64,000 nucleotides of DNA from Colias croceus (lineage: Eukaryota; Arthropoda; Insecta; Lepidoptera; Pieridae): contig NC_059548.1 in NCBI RefSeq assembly GCF_905220415.1, forward strand, positions 3,164,501-3,228,500, given 5' to 3'. The position numbers were made by a program, and so were the translations under genes. How positions within the stretch are numbered: the stretch's first letter is position 1; the number at the start of each line of letters is the position of its first letter. This document shows, piece after piece, positions 47,419 to 59,461 of the stretch. Under the pieces are notes generated by a model. That model was not told the DNA's origin and made no database searches. It saw only the letters and a list, made by a program, of their open reading frames with translations.

Positions 47419-50400
47419 TATATATAGATATAATAAGATTTATAGCCTTGTTAATGTTCAAGGTTATTTGGATTGAGAGAAAGTAATGTTAAACGTCCTT
47501 TCTTTTTACTCTAAAGAATAGAAACCTATTTCTTCGAAAAAGTCGTCATGTTTATAATATAGCACAGTTGAGGATAATCTACATTTCATTAAAAGTCTAT
47601 ATTTTTTGTTAAACTCGTGTATTTATTCATTCACTCAATAAATTACTTTTATCATTAGCAGTTCAATTATAATTTCTAAGTGAAACTAATTAGCTTTCAA
47701 ATCTGTTTCTGAAACATTTTGAAATACGTCAGATTATATTTCAGAACGTTCATAATAATTTACAAGTAGTTAGATTTTGAGTATCGCTAAGTGAAGGTAA
47801 ATAAATAATTTTTGTAGCTAAATATCTTATAAATATTTGACTCGTTACATCACCATAATAACACGAAATAATAATATATTGAGCTTATCATTTAGTTATT
47901 TTTAATTATGTGCCTGCGAAAGAAGGAAAGTTATGATTTTCGAGTAGGTATGTATGTAAGTATCCCACTGGACGGATTTTGACTGATGAGGTGTCGATGT
48001 GAAATTATCAGAATTGTGGTAGTGACATAGTCTACTTCAATTTTACTAACAATCGGGTTTCTCTTTTTCATATTTGTATAGAATTGTTGTTAACTACAAT
48101 TGAGTGAAATCAAATGAAATAGCGAAAAGATTTATGAAATCAAGAGGGGATTAGAAGACGAATACCCCAATATTTGTTCTTGTCCGAACAGATCGCGATC
48201 ACGACAGAGAGATATTATCCTTTCTTGTGAAATTATATTATTACTTTGACTTCGATTTGGCCGCTCTTGTTATCTTCTAAGCTTGAGATTGCTTTTGAAA
48301 CGAGTATAAATAATTTTCCTTTGCCCTTCCTCTTTTTAGTTAAAACAGCTAATAAATTTGGGGCGAACATAAATGGATTTGTTAAATTCTATATTGAATT
48401 GTTAATCAAGTCCTCTTCGCTTTTATGCACCGATAGACGTGGTTCGAACGGGAAAACAGCCGCTAATGGTAAAAGACGCTTTTGATTGAGTTAAGACTAT
48501 AAGATGCTTAAAAGTTGTTATAATATAGTTAATTTTATTTTCCTAATGAGCAGTCGCTGTTTTAGATGTTGGCTATTAGGTAAGAGTTTCATCGTTACTA
48601 CTAAGAAACTAACTTAATTTAGCAAATGACTGAGTTTTAATATCTATATTGATCAGAAGGCGTTGGATACTAAAACCTGTACAGAAGTATTTTTAATTTT
48701 ACAAATAAAATATTGGTGCTATTAAGCTAACATAGGTATTAAAAAAAGAATATACTTACTGAAATATTTCAGGTAAAAAACGGATAGGTAGAAAAGTAAA
48801 TGTTAAAAGCAAAAAAGGAAAGCCTTGAATATCTTTGAATTTCATTATGCGAAGTTAGTTAACGTCGCGCGTAATTGTTAAAAAAAATGTAATTTAATTA
48901 AGAAGGTCTAATTAGAAGGAAAGTAACATAATTATTTCATTATCACAAACTTATTTTAACTAAATTATGTTTTGCTTTAATGTTACAGAAGACGAATATA
49001 CAGGATGTTCTTAATTTATATTACAAGAAAAATCAGCAAAAACGTTTTGAGAAAAATCATAGATTGGAAAAACAAACTACCATAATAATTAGTTTCTTTA
49101 GATATGTTTATCGATGTTTATTAATTATCTTTAGTAATTGAATAACAGGACAAACTGTTTATTGTTGGAAGGGACTGGTCAATTAACGTAATTGCTTATT
49201 AACATAGTGTAGAAAAATATATACCTAGCTAATACTTGAGCACTTTTTAAAGGTAGACTTAATTTTCTCTATGTATTCTAAAACGTTTTATTTTAATAAT
49301 TTAGATTTTTCATGTTATCTGATGATAATATAATAGTTGAGGTTGATTAAAGTCCATTCTATTTAATCTCTAATAAATCTATTTCGAATTTTTTAGATGC
49401 GTCTGATTGTTTTTTGGTCTAGTCATAAATTTCGTTGGAGATTTTTGTTGAAAACTCTTTTGAGTCTAAGGTATTAAGTATGCTCTTATGTAGGCAATGG
49501 TTACCTGTTTATTTAATAGGTATTAGTGGCGGATTTATATATCTGTTCAGTTTGTTAATAGAACAAAAGGCCGCTTATCGTTATATACTTCAATAAATTT
49601 GATTTCAACTAAGAGCAATTACACATGCCACGTACAATTTCCATGATTAATCAGACTGCACAACGATGTCAATACAGCATTGGTTTCAGCTTCTAAACAA
49701 CGTAAGCCTTTGTGATTGGCGATCAAATTTCATTTATACCGGTAATCTAGTGATTAATTCGAGGCTCTGTTGAACTATTTCGAGTCGATATCAACCGCAA
49801 AATTATGTGTTCCGTGAACTATAATCACTCGAATGGTTGATTGGTCACATTGAATGTGCAGCGGCCGTTGGATTGATGTTTGTGAGATATTAATTGGCAG
49901 GTGTGATCTATCGATGGAAAATAAACACACGTTGATTAGTTTGTAGATAATTATAAGGTATGGTGATTATAGTACATATTACGTAGGATATGTACTATGT
50001 AGGTTTTGACAAATATGAACACATTGCTGAAACATAACGAATATTAACGCGTAAATATAGTCTGGTACTAAAAATATGATGTTCGTAATCGAATCTTATA
50101 AACACTTTGGTGAAAGTAGATTCACACGAATATAAACATAAATTAGGGTGGTACTAGAAAAACAATATTATGATGTATAAAAATAGCTAAATAATCAAAT
50201 CTTCTTCGTAATAAATTATTTGTAATAATGAGGAGTAACCCTCTTACATTTACATTTAATAAATATCTTTGAAATTAGATTCCGTATCTGGGCTGAAAAT
50301 ATATTTCAAGTACGCAGCTTGTTCATCAATTAAATTATTATTGCTCTCAAATATAATCAGTTGGTGTATTGAATTCTTAAATATGGATTACGTTTATGTG

Positions 50401-53061
50401 CGTTCTAAATTATACGACACTGATAATAATTATGTTTTCTGAATCAATAAAAGACACATAATTTACATTAATCAAATTATTACACTTGAAAATAGAGTAA
50501 AGACGACACAATTTCATATTGAAATGTATTCTATTAGTCTGTAGATGTTAAGCTAATATACTGTTTTCGTTAATACAGTCTGAACCGTAACGTAAATTAA
50601 TATTATGTACTCGTGAAATGGGTTTTCGCACTTACCGCGATTTGCTTTCGTTATATTCATGTAATAATACATTATTCATACGAACAATTGTTAATAAAAC
50701 ATGAGTTCAGATAATCGGTAATTCTCGTAATTGGCCTTTGAAGAAAGTTTTGAATCTGAACCAAATTGGCGGGGAAATTGTGGAATTTTTTTCAGAATTA
50801 CGATTAAGGGAAGCTGATACAAGCGGTTCATATTGGAATTCTGCTAAATTGTTGCATCGAGGAAACGGAGGCGACAGCTATATGTGGAGCAAAACACGCA
50901 ACAAGTGGCCGAAGTCTTTTAAAACTCTGTAATAGGTTCCATTCTGAATATGTTACAAGGTCGTGTACCTAGAGATTTTCAAGTTGAACATTAATTTATA
51001 TGAAAATACGACGCTTATGTTCTCACGATTCATAACAGCTGGTTATATTATTATAAATAGAGAAAATACGCCTTCATTACATTTCATATCCACCATGTAT
51101 GTTTTCCATAATAGATAGGTACATGTTACAAATACGTTCACGAGTTTTTGACTTTAAATTAACCAAAAGCGTAAATTTAAATTTGACTTATTTTCAATTT
51201 CAACATAACCAAAACGTGTGTATGAACGTTAACTCGTGTATTGAAAGTTGGCAGCGCTCTAGCGACACCTTTTATTACCCAGTACAGGAGGGTAAGGTAA
51301 GATACTTTACAATCTTGGGAGATGGCACCGTCAGAATTCTATTAAGAGAGGCTCAAGTTGTTTGCCTAGGGGGTATTGTTTATGTAACATTCTTCCTTAT
51401 TGTGTGAACCGCGATATGACACTGTTCGCAATTTTCTCAAGCACTTTCTTGACGGCTATGATTTCCACCTGCGCCAGTTATGAGTTGATATTTAGTGGTA
51501 TAAATCAGTACGTTCTTTCTGCGCCAGTTTTTTTGGGATAAGTGTTATGGAGCTATAAAGTATACTGACAGATTATGTTAGTTGAATTGTTTTGAAAATG
51601 AAATGAAATACGTTTATTATGGATACATATAAAAAGATACAAATAAAATGAAACAAGTAACTGAAATGTAACTGAAATATAAAATGTATGCCACAATATT
51701 TTGCAGTGCTTATTTTAATGACTGTGGTTAGTATGTTAAGATATTTAATAATAACTCCGCATAAATGTATGCTTTAATAATGAAAATAAATATGTGAATA
51801 TTTCTTACTTATTACGCTTTTAATCGATTTTAAACAAGTTTTACAAGCCAGCGTTTTGTATCGAGAAACAGACCACTCTTTTCGTAAAGGATCCTGAGTC
51901 ATCGACCGTTGGGAGAAATGTCTGCTCTCATTTGCAACACTTGTGGGAATATTAAATAACCTCACAGTATAGGAACTTGTCGTTGGTATTTGGTACGTAA
52001 TTATTAAGAGTAATATTTGAATATCGTATATTTTAAAATGTTTCGACGATCTCAAGGAACGCTTTTTTTGTCACAAATAAAACTATTGCGTCTTTGAAAT
52101 TACAGTTTGTTTTTTATGAGTTAAGAACAACATTGTTAAGAATAACTATGAGTTCAGAATTGCTAGATTATAATAATTACAGTTTCATTTCCTACACAAG
52201 AGAAAAACAACCCAGATAATGTGGGTAGATGTGTATAACTTTTCCTTCATAAAAGTAATGAGTTAAAAGAATCTGGTACTTTTGTGGGTGCAGTTATGTG
52301 CACCTCAAGTCTCAACCTACACAAAAATAATAACGCCTTAAATGAAATACCAATTCCCTGAAGGCGTAGGATGAGTGAAGCCCACGACAATTGCTTTCCC
52401 TTTACCACCCTAATATGTTTTCACATTTATTTACAATGTAATCATTTTTCCACCACACAATTCTGCTACTATGACTGGAAATAAATGCATGTAAAGTTGT
52501 GCGTTCTTATTTCAGAAACCTTTTTTTAGATTATTAATTCTTCAGATCGCTCTGACAAAACGTGTCTGATGAAAATCATTCCATGAATCTTTTAGATTCC
52601 CTTCAGATTTAGGTAATCGTCACAGTCGTACTGCAAAATTAGAAGCAGAAGAACTGATTTTGCTGAAAATCAGATGTTCTCTTAGGATTCTGAATTCAGA
52701 TGGGCATTCCGGTAAGACCAGGACTTAAGACTTAAGGTAAAATATGACACACATGTACAAAATAAACTTCGTAAGTCAATTCTAGAACTAGCCAGCAGTA
52801 GAAACTGAACTAGCAAAGTTGATTGCTTTGCGACCGCTCTTGAGTCAAGTTGGGACTGATTTCTGTGGCCCCTTTACTAAGTTCAATCAGCTAACACATT
52901 AGGGACATTGCGAGTTACAATTAGTTAGTGCATTTGGCTTTGTGCGGCTAAATGTATTTACGAATGGATGAGATGCATTAGTGACATGGCCGAGTTAGTC
53001 CTCTTTTGTGTGGTGTCCTATTTATGTGAAATGGCTTTGTATATAACTATTTTATATTGAA
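47419..53061. other. Long AT-rich stretch, no gene recognised
   Basis: About 5.6 kb with no supported gene. The frames at 48246-48485, 50738-50932 and 51099-51407 (+) and 51774-52055 (-) show no recognised domain or similarity. The only repeat-like part is at 51597-51660. The stretch could be intergenic or intronic. Confidence 0.4.
51597..51660 (-). mobile_element. Possible LINE 3' end scrap
   Basis: A short tgaaatgaaa run followed by tacgtttattatggata looks, on the minus strand, like an AATAAA-containing LINE 3' end with a TTTCA-type tail. It is too short to assign to a family. Confidence 0.35.
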
Positions 53062-53245
53062 CTAGCTTACCGCCCGCAGCTTCGCCTGCTTTGTCTAAAA
53101 CCTAATAAATTATAATCCTTCCTTTTGAATCACTCTATCTATTAAAAAAACCGCATCAAAATCCGTTGCGTAGTTTTAAAGATTTTAGCATACAAAGGGA
53201 CATAGGGACAGAGAAAGCGACTTTGTTTTATACTATGTGGTGATG
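53062..53245 (-). mobile_element. Non-autonomous Helitron, ggtaagCTAG family
   Basis: Reverse-complement relative of 7129-7320 along its whole length: ctagcttaccgcccgcagct at one end, aaagggacatagggacagag and actatgtgg at the other. No coding capacity. Confidence 0.75.
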
Positions 53246-54070
53246 GTGTAGATTTTTTAAAAATTTGGTTCTAGAAACATGGTTCAACGTGCAGTTCTGT
53301 TCCCATAAAAATATGGGATCTATTCAAAAATAGAAATAATATGAAAAATAATACTTATACTATTACCCGTAGCAGTACATGCTAGAATATAAATGCGGTA
53401 CATATACATTTGTATTTCTACCAAACCTAATAAAAATTTTCATCATAAAGTACAATATTCACAGTTCAATTAACCAGTTCTTCCATGAGCAGTTCATAAT
53501 CGATTATATCAACAAACAAAGGAGTTCGTTAGCTAAATTTATTGATTGGCAATCAGTAAAATTCGATGTATTTATCTAAACCTAAGCGGTTTAAACGTTC
53601 CGGGACCATGCAAAAAACCAGCTTCCAGTAAAGTCAATAGCCATTAAAGCTTAACAAACATACCTTCAGTAGGTTCCCAGATTAAGACTTGTATTGCAAA
53701 TGGCTTAAACTGGTATTAAAACTCATTACATTTCGCGGACAACTGCGAAGTCCAATTCGCGAGAATAGCTCAAATTTAAATCCATATTCCGAATTGACTT
53801 CCAAACTTTAAGCTGATGAAATATGATCGTATTTAAATCATGTTTATGTTATAGATATTATTACAATTAATTCAGAAGTTCTGCGCAGATCTATCCGATT
53901 TCTTTTGTTTAGTTTAATATATTATCTAGTTACATCCGAGTTAATACATAATTAGTTTAATGACTTTACTATGTAACTTATTATCTCTAATATAGTACAG
54001 ATACACGTCGAGAGTGGTACTAAAAACATACAAAACGGCTTTATGCGCAAATTATGCGTTTAATAACGAA
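53246..54070. other. Intergenic DNA, nothing recognised
   Basis: No gene or element end supported. Confidence 0.45.
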
Positions 54071-54260
54071 TCTATACTTTATATTATAAAGCCGAGTAGT
54101 TTGTTTGTTTGAACGCGCTAATCTCAGGAACTACCGGTCCGATTTGAAAAATTCTTTCGATGTTAGATAGCCCATTTATCGAAAAAGGCTGTTGGCAATA
54201 TCATGACGCTAAGACCAACAGGAGCGGTGCAATGCGGGTAAAACCGCGGGGCACAGCTAG
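54071..54260 (+). mobile_element. Non-autonomous Helitron, acagCTAGT family
   Basis: Starts tctatactttatattataa and ends ggtaaaaccgcggggcacag plus ctag, with the gtttgtttgaacgcgctaat and agcccatttatcga segments between. A complete short copy. Confidence 0.8.
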
Positions 54261-56200
54261 TGTCTAGTAAAACCGTATATTTTTAAAAATATCTCTATAA
54301 GAAAGCAATTATGTCTCAAATAACCTTTGTTAAAATTAAACAAAGTCTTTTAAAAGTTAATTTGTTTCATATTCAATGCGCGAGTTAATGGGGAAAGTTA
54401 AAAGTTCCTTAAACATTTTTGATATACCGAATCATCTGTTTATTCTTCTTTTAATGTCGTTATCTAAAGGGGTATCAGAGGGGACGATGCCTTTCTTAGA
54501 TAATTTGATTCTTTCATATTTTTCAGGTTATTTTTTTGTTGATTTGAAATTCACATTTAGAACAATAACGAAATTTATTTTATTTATTTATTTATTTCAC
54601 CTTACCACCACCAATATAATATTACAATGTAACCTTGTAACAATTTTAGTCTTTGAAATCACAGTAGATATTATCAACATAGATTCGTAGATATAAAAGG
54701 CACGAGATAAACGTTGTGACATACAAAATATGCTTGTTCAAAATTGGTGGTGTCTTAACTAAATAGAATAATTTGACGAAAATAAATTAACGCATATTGT
54801 GATATATTGTGATACAACGATAAAGATACTAATAAGCATAGTTTTTGTAAAAAAAAAAATGAAATTTGGTTTTCTAGTACTTAAACAAATCCACACCTAA
54901 ACCTGCGAGTATCAGAGAAAATTAAAATAGCCACATTTAGAATATTCTAGAAGTTGTATTGTTACTGCAACACATTCTATAGTAAACTATTACATTGCTA
55001 TTCTGGTCGAACAAGGCTGAGAAGCTATTCATAAGTAAATCAATATCAACGACGAGACGCTGCTATTTCCAGTACTTAGAGTACTATTTTGGTAAAAACT
55101 GGACCGTTCTTATATTTTATCGATAAACAATACGCTAAAATGGATCTTATTTCTAGGCTGAATTAAGCTATAATTGAATAGAGGCTTTAATGTTTTGAAA
55201 ATTGATCTCTGAAAGAAACTTGAAAATACCAACGAGGCTACGACGAAGTGTTGAGTGGACTAAAGTTCCTAAACTGAAAAATTAAAACATCCACCAAGGA
55301 ATTCATTAATATTATATTTAATTGACTTTTGGTACTATAATAATATTTGATATTGAATTAATTATGAGCTACCTACTTGTTGTTTTCAATGAGTAGTGAA
55401 CGCTAAGTCTTTTAATAAAATCATATGACTCTTCAATACTATTTTTATTAATCATTTCGCATTAATGTAAAATATTACTATTTCTTGTAATATCACACAC
55501 TGTCAAACAACCAATTTGACTCACAAAATGCCGAGCACTCATACTAATCTACCAACCAGACCATCCAGTAAAACAACATTGTATAAAAACCATTAGCAAG
55601 TTCCAATGAACATTTCTCGCAGTCGCAGATCAGAGGAATCCCGCAGTTAATTACCACTTGACACCTGCTGTCGTGGCCGCTGCTGGCTAATTGACACAGC
55701 GACGGGACTAACCTGTGCTGTGGTCAGATTTCACGCTGAATTTTCTTTGACACGCCGACCGTTGGAGGAATCGTTTAGTGGTAATCTGCCTTTTGTGGCT
55801 GCAGGTGTAGCTTTTGCGTTCTTTTTGGATGTGTTTTTACTTGTATATCTGGGCTATTTGAAAAAGATAAACCTAAAGAAATGGCATTTCAAATCAAGAA
55901 GGAGGTACCTACCTACCTAACATGTAGCGATATCTTTTCTTATCCTTTCAATGAAAAGTTTAATTTCCCTGTTTTATTTTGTATTTTAATACTACCTAAT
56001 ATCTATTACATAACATTTTCATGTTTTGAAATTGCATTATATTATATGGGTAAAAGTAAATAACATTAAATTTTGATACATTTACAACTAGGTTTGCGCA
56101 GTGATTCTGCCAATTCCATCAAAGTAAGTCAGTCGCTTTGAACTCGCATGAGCTTTGTGTCGGCTACACTGAGTGCATGCTCTGTCACGTTTTAAAATTA
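54261..56200. other. Intergenic DNA with a (TTTA)n tract
   Basis: A (TTTA)n microsatellite lies at about 54575-54598. A more GC-rich unique block at about 55615-55745, with a taattacc and several cctgctg/gctgctgg-like motifs, might be regulatory. The 104-codon frame at 54376-54690 (+) has no recognised similarity and runs through the microsatellite. Confidence 0.4.
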
Positions 56201-56818
56201 CCAGGGGCCTTAGCCAAACGGCAAAACGCCAAGGAATAGAATACGCTATCGATAGAAATTGACATAAGCGTATGATGTTTTGCATAAGGATTCGGTCACC
56301 CTACCAACGACAACGACGACCACGAACAAAATTTTCATCCAGTCGCAATTAAATAAAATTGTGCAAAACACAATTAAAAATGAAATTTAAGAATTTCCTG
56401 TCGTATTGGTGTTTGGAAAAAAAAATTTTGAGATCAATGGATAAACAAACAGGTTTTTCATAGAAACGGTGGCTCCTAGAAAAAAATGTATTTAACCTTT
56501 TTTATAGATAATTAGATTATATACAATTTTGGTTCAGGTGATTGTATGATAAACTTACCGTCTCGGCGAAAATCGCAAAAAAACCCTATTTCTTTTTATT
56601 AATTGACCTCGAATTTTTTTATTCCTGAGTACCAGAATGACGGGAGATTTTAATATTGATTTTGAACAAATTTCGGCAAGATTGGAACTTTGGTCGTGGT
56701 CGTCTGCGTCGTTGGTAGTGTGATCGAACCATTACCAAAATGTCATGAGCTTATGTCAATAATTAGCGTTAGCAGTTTCTATTCCATGGCGTTACGTACG
56801 TTTGTCTAAGGCCCCTGG
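56201..56818. mobile_element. Fold-back element with about 150-bp inverted ends
   Basis: A 618-bp element from ccaggggccttagcc to ggctaaggcccctgg-like text (actual right end ctaaggcccctgg). Pairing continues inward through ttgacataagc / gcttatgtcaa and through accaacgacaacgacgacca / the near reverse complement tggtcgtctgcgtcgttggt, giving imperfect inverted ends of about 150 bp. No clear target-site duplication and no coding capacity. It resembles the much shorter element at 12591-12705. Confidence 0.7.
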
Positions 56819-59295
56819 GCAGTCCATCCTTCAAATGTATGAAACATATTCTATTGACACTCAAAAATAACTCGTACAAACGGTAATAGATTTTGAAAAA
56901 GCGGAAGAGAAGTCAGCTATAAATCCACCTCGGAATGAACAGGCTTTTAAAAATATCAGAATACGCGACAGCGGGATAGCATAAAAACTAACCATCGGAA
57001 CAGAGTGACGAGCGACCCACCATTCTCTTGTTTCCATTTAATTAAACTGGAAATTCAGAGTCATCGTCGGAAGCGAACTACGGTGGCTTAGTGCTCTTGA
57101 AAAAAGTTGCTTTAAAATGAGATTAAGTCTTACGGTGTTGGCCTTATAGTCGTTCAGTTAACTAGCTAGAATGTTTGACGAGCAGCTGTTAAAAGGCATT
57201 GTAATTTATGTGATTTGAAAATGAGTGGGAAATATTGTTTTATGGTTTTGTTGATTTTAGTTAAAGAAATAGCAAGGAAATTTTCTGCGTGTATATTTCA
57301 TTATAACATTTTAGTCAAGAGGAAAAATTTTCTATGATTTTCATAAATTAATTATTCATCTTCTCTAAAAAATGCAAAAAATTACTATTATTGAACTATA
57401 TTTTCGTTATTATGACACGATGAAAAATACATATTATTATCAATTGAATAGCATAATATTATATAAATTGCGTATTTCACTGAAAAAAATGACGTCATTA
57501 GCATGTAATTTGATACATTTACTGTAGAGATACTCAACTGCAAGAACCTCGTAAATACCCATTCATAATATTCTGTTGAAATGAGTTTCTCATCTCCATT
57601 ATTTATTACTAAAGCAGTGTACGACACAAGTCTTGATAGCGCATTTTAAATTGCAAATTCATCATCTCAAACTGAATCGTTAGTCTTGCTAGCATTGAAA
57701 GGTAACAATTTTTCAAATATGAAAATGACAATGAGAGGAAATGTTAATTTCCTGGTTACCTAGGCGTCTGAAATCTGAACTGAACCGGCGTCAAGGCGAG
57801 GGTTAAGATTAACGGAGAGGTACAATTTTATTAGCATTTTTTCCCTCTTTCCGGCGCGCCGAGCTCATTTCCTCCCACGTAATTTACGATGGCAGCAACC
57901 CTGAATTAGTGATTTATAAAAATCAGCATTCGTTTGAATCTCTTCGATATCCTATAGATGTGTGCATAATTGAAAGAAAATGTTCCACGAATAATACGTA
58001 GATTTTATCTATGGTTAGTTGTTTAACAGTTAATTTTTTTCTCTAATGACTCAGAATTTTTAAAGTTAATATATCACTATTGTGTAACTCTAGCATTGTT
58101 TACAAAACGAATATTATTTGTATTTGGATGTAATAAAAAGTAAAGTGTCGACTTTTCTGCTGACTGTAATGTTAAAGTTTGAATAGACTGTTTTGAAGTT
58201 GAGTTTATAGCCCGTACATTTTATGGGTCTATAATGCAGGCGAAACTTTTTTATTTTATTTTGAAGTTAAATAATGTTTTCAATTTATTATTTGTTATAC
58301 ATTTAAAGTTTTTGTTTTGTGATGGAAAATATAACTAACATTAAAAATATTGTTGTTTTAATTGTACACTATTTGCATTTAGATTAATTTTTTTGTAGAT
58401 TAATTTTCAATTTTTCCATGACGCACATGAAAATTTTTTGTTTGGTTAGTTTTTGTTCAGACTCGTTAACGTATGTGTGGAAATATTAATTACAAATATT
58501 AGTTTATTTTGTAAAATTAAATAGCTACGAAAGATATATATACTCTTTTATAAGATTTTCATATTGTTTACAATTAGATTGCTTATCGTAAAACCAAACA
58601 TGATTTTTATTCAGTTCATAATAATTATGTTTATTTACTTTAAACAAACCAAACTCCTTATCTATGAATTACCTTTCCACTGAACTAAAATACAGCTTTA
58701 ATCTTCTCACTAGATTTTAATACCCATAAAACTTTTCCAAGACACCCAAATACACCGTGCGACGTCGAGATAAATCCCGTCCAAATTTCACATAAAGAAA
58801 ATTGCACCAACGCAATTTTTGTAATGCACGACTTGGCTGAGCCAACTCGCAACTTACAGCTGATTGAAGCAACAATTCATACTTCTAAATAATATCTATA
58901 AATACATTTTATGCTATACTCAATTCAAAGTTTAACGATATATAGCGAAAGCTTTGAGAACAAACTAGAATAAACAAGGACGTATCTGTTTATTTTATTT
59001 GTTTCGAAATTGAAAAAGTTTCAATAGCAACGACATTACATAATATTATGTGTAATTAAGAATGTATGGAAGGTGGAATATTATGCAGGTATAAATCAAT
59101 ATTATCAACTGTAGCAAAAGTCTATAAAAATGTTTTCAAATTGCTATGAAGAGCTTGTGGACCCCTAGAGGGTTCACTTTGAAATGGTAGGAAGTATGCA
59201 TATATTTTCTCATCTGTCATAGGTACTGAGGTGTCTTGACTTTTATGGTATGCTAAACTAACATTATATTAATGCAAGACGCATAAAAAATGTTG
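56819..59295. other. Intergenic DNA, nothing recognised
   Basis: No gene or element end supported. A moderately GC-rich block at about 57760-57910 stands out from its AT-rich surroundings and could be regulatory. Confidence 0.4.
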
Positions 59296-59461
59296 CTAGC
59301 GGCCGCGGCTTCGCTCGCGTTTGCAAAGAAAAACCCGCATAGTTCTCGTTCCCGTGGCATTTCCGGGATAAAACCTATCCTATGTGTTAGGTATTTGCGT
59401 GCAAGAGTAACAAACATACATCCATCCTCACAAACTTTCGCATACATTAATATTCATAGGA
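59296..59461 (-). mobile_element. Internally deleted Helitron, CTAG end
   Basis: Starts ctagcggccgcggcttcgct on the plus strand, then aaacccgcatagttctcgtt, and ends tttcgcatacattaatattc. This is the reverse complement of the 8060-8282 / 27741-27961 family, but about 50 bp of the middle (the gaaccgattacaatgaaatt part) is missing. Confidence 0.7.

Noticed and set aside
51099..51407. 102-codon frame as a gene
   Set aside because: No recognised similarity; no support from start context or neighbours. It could contain an exon but nothing shows it.
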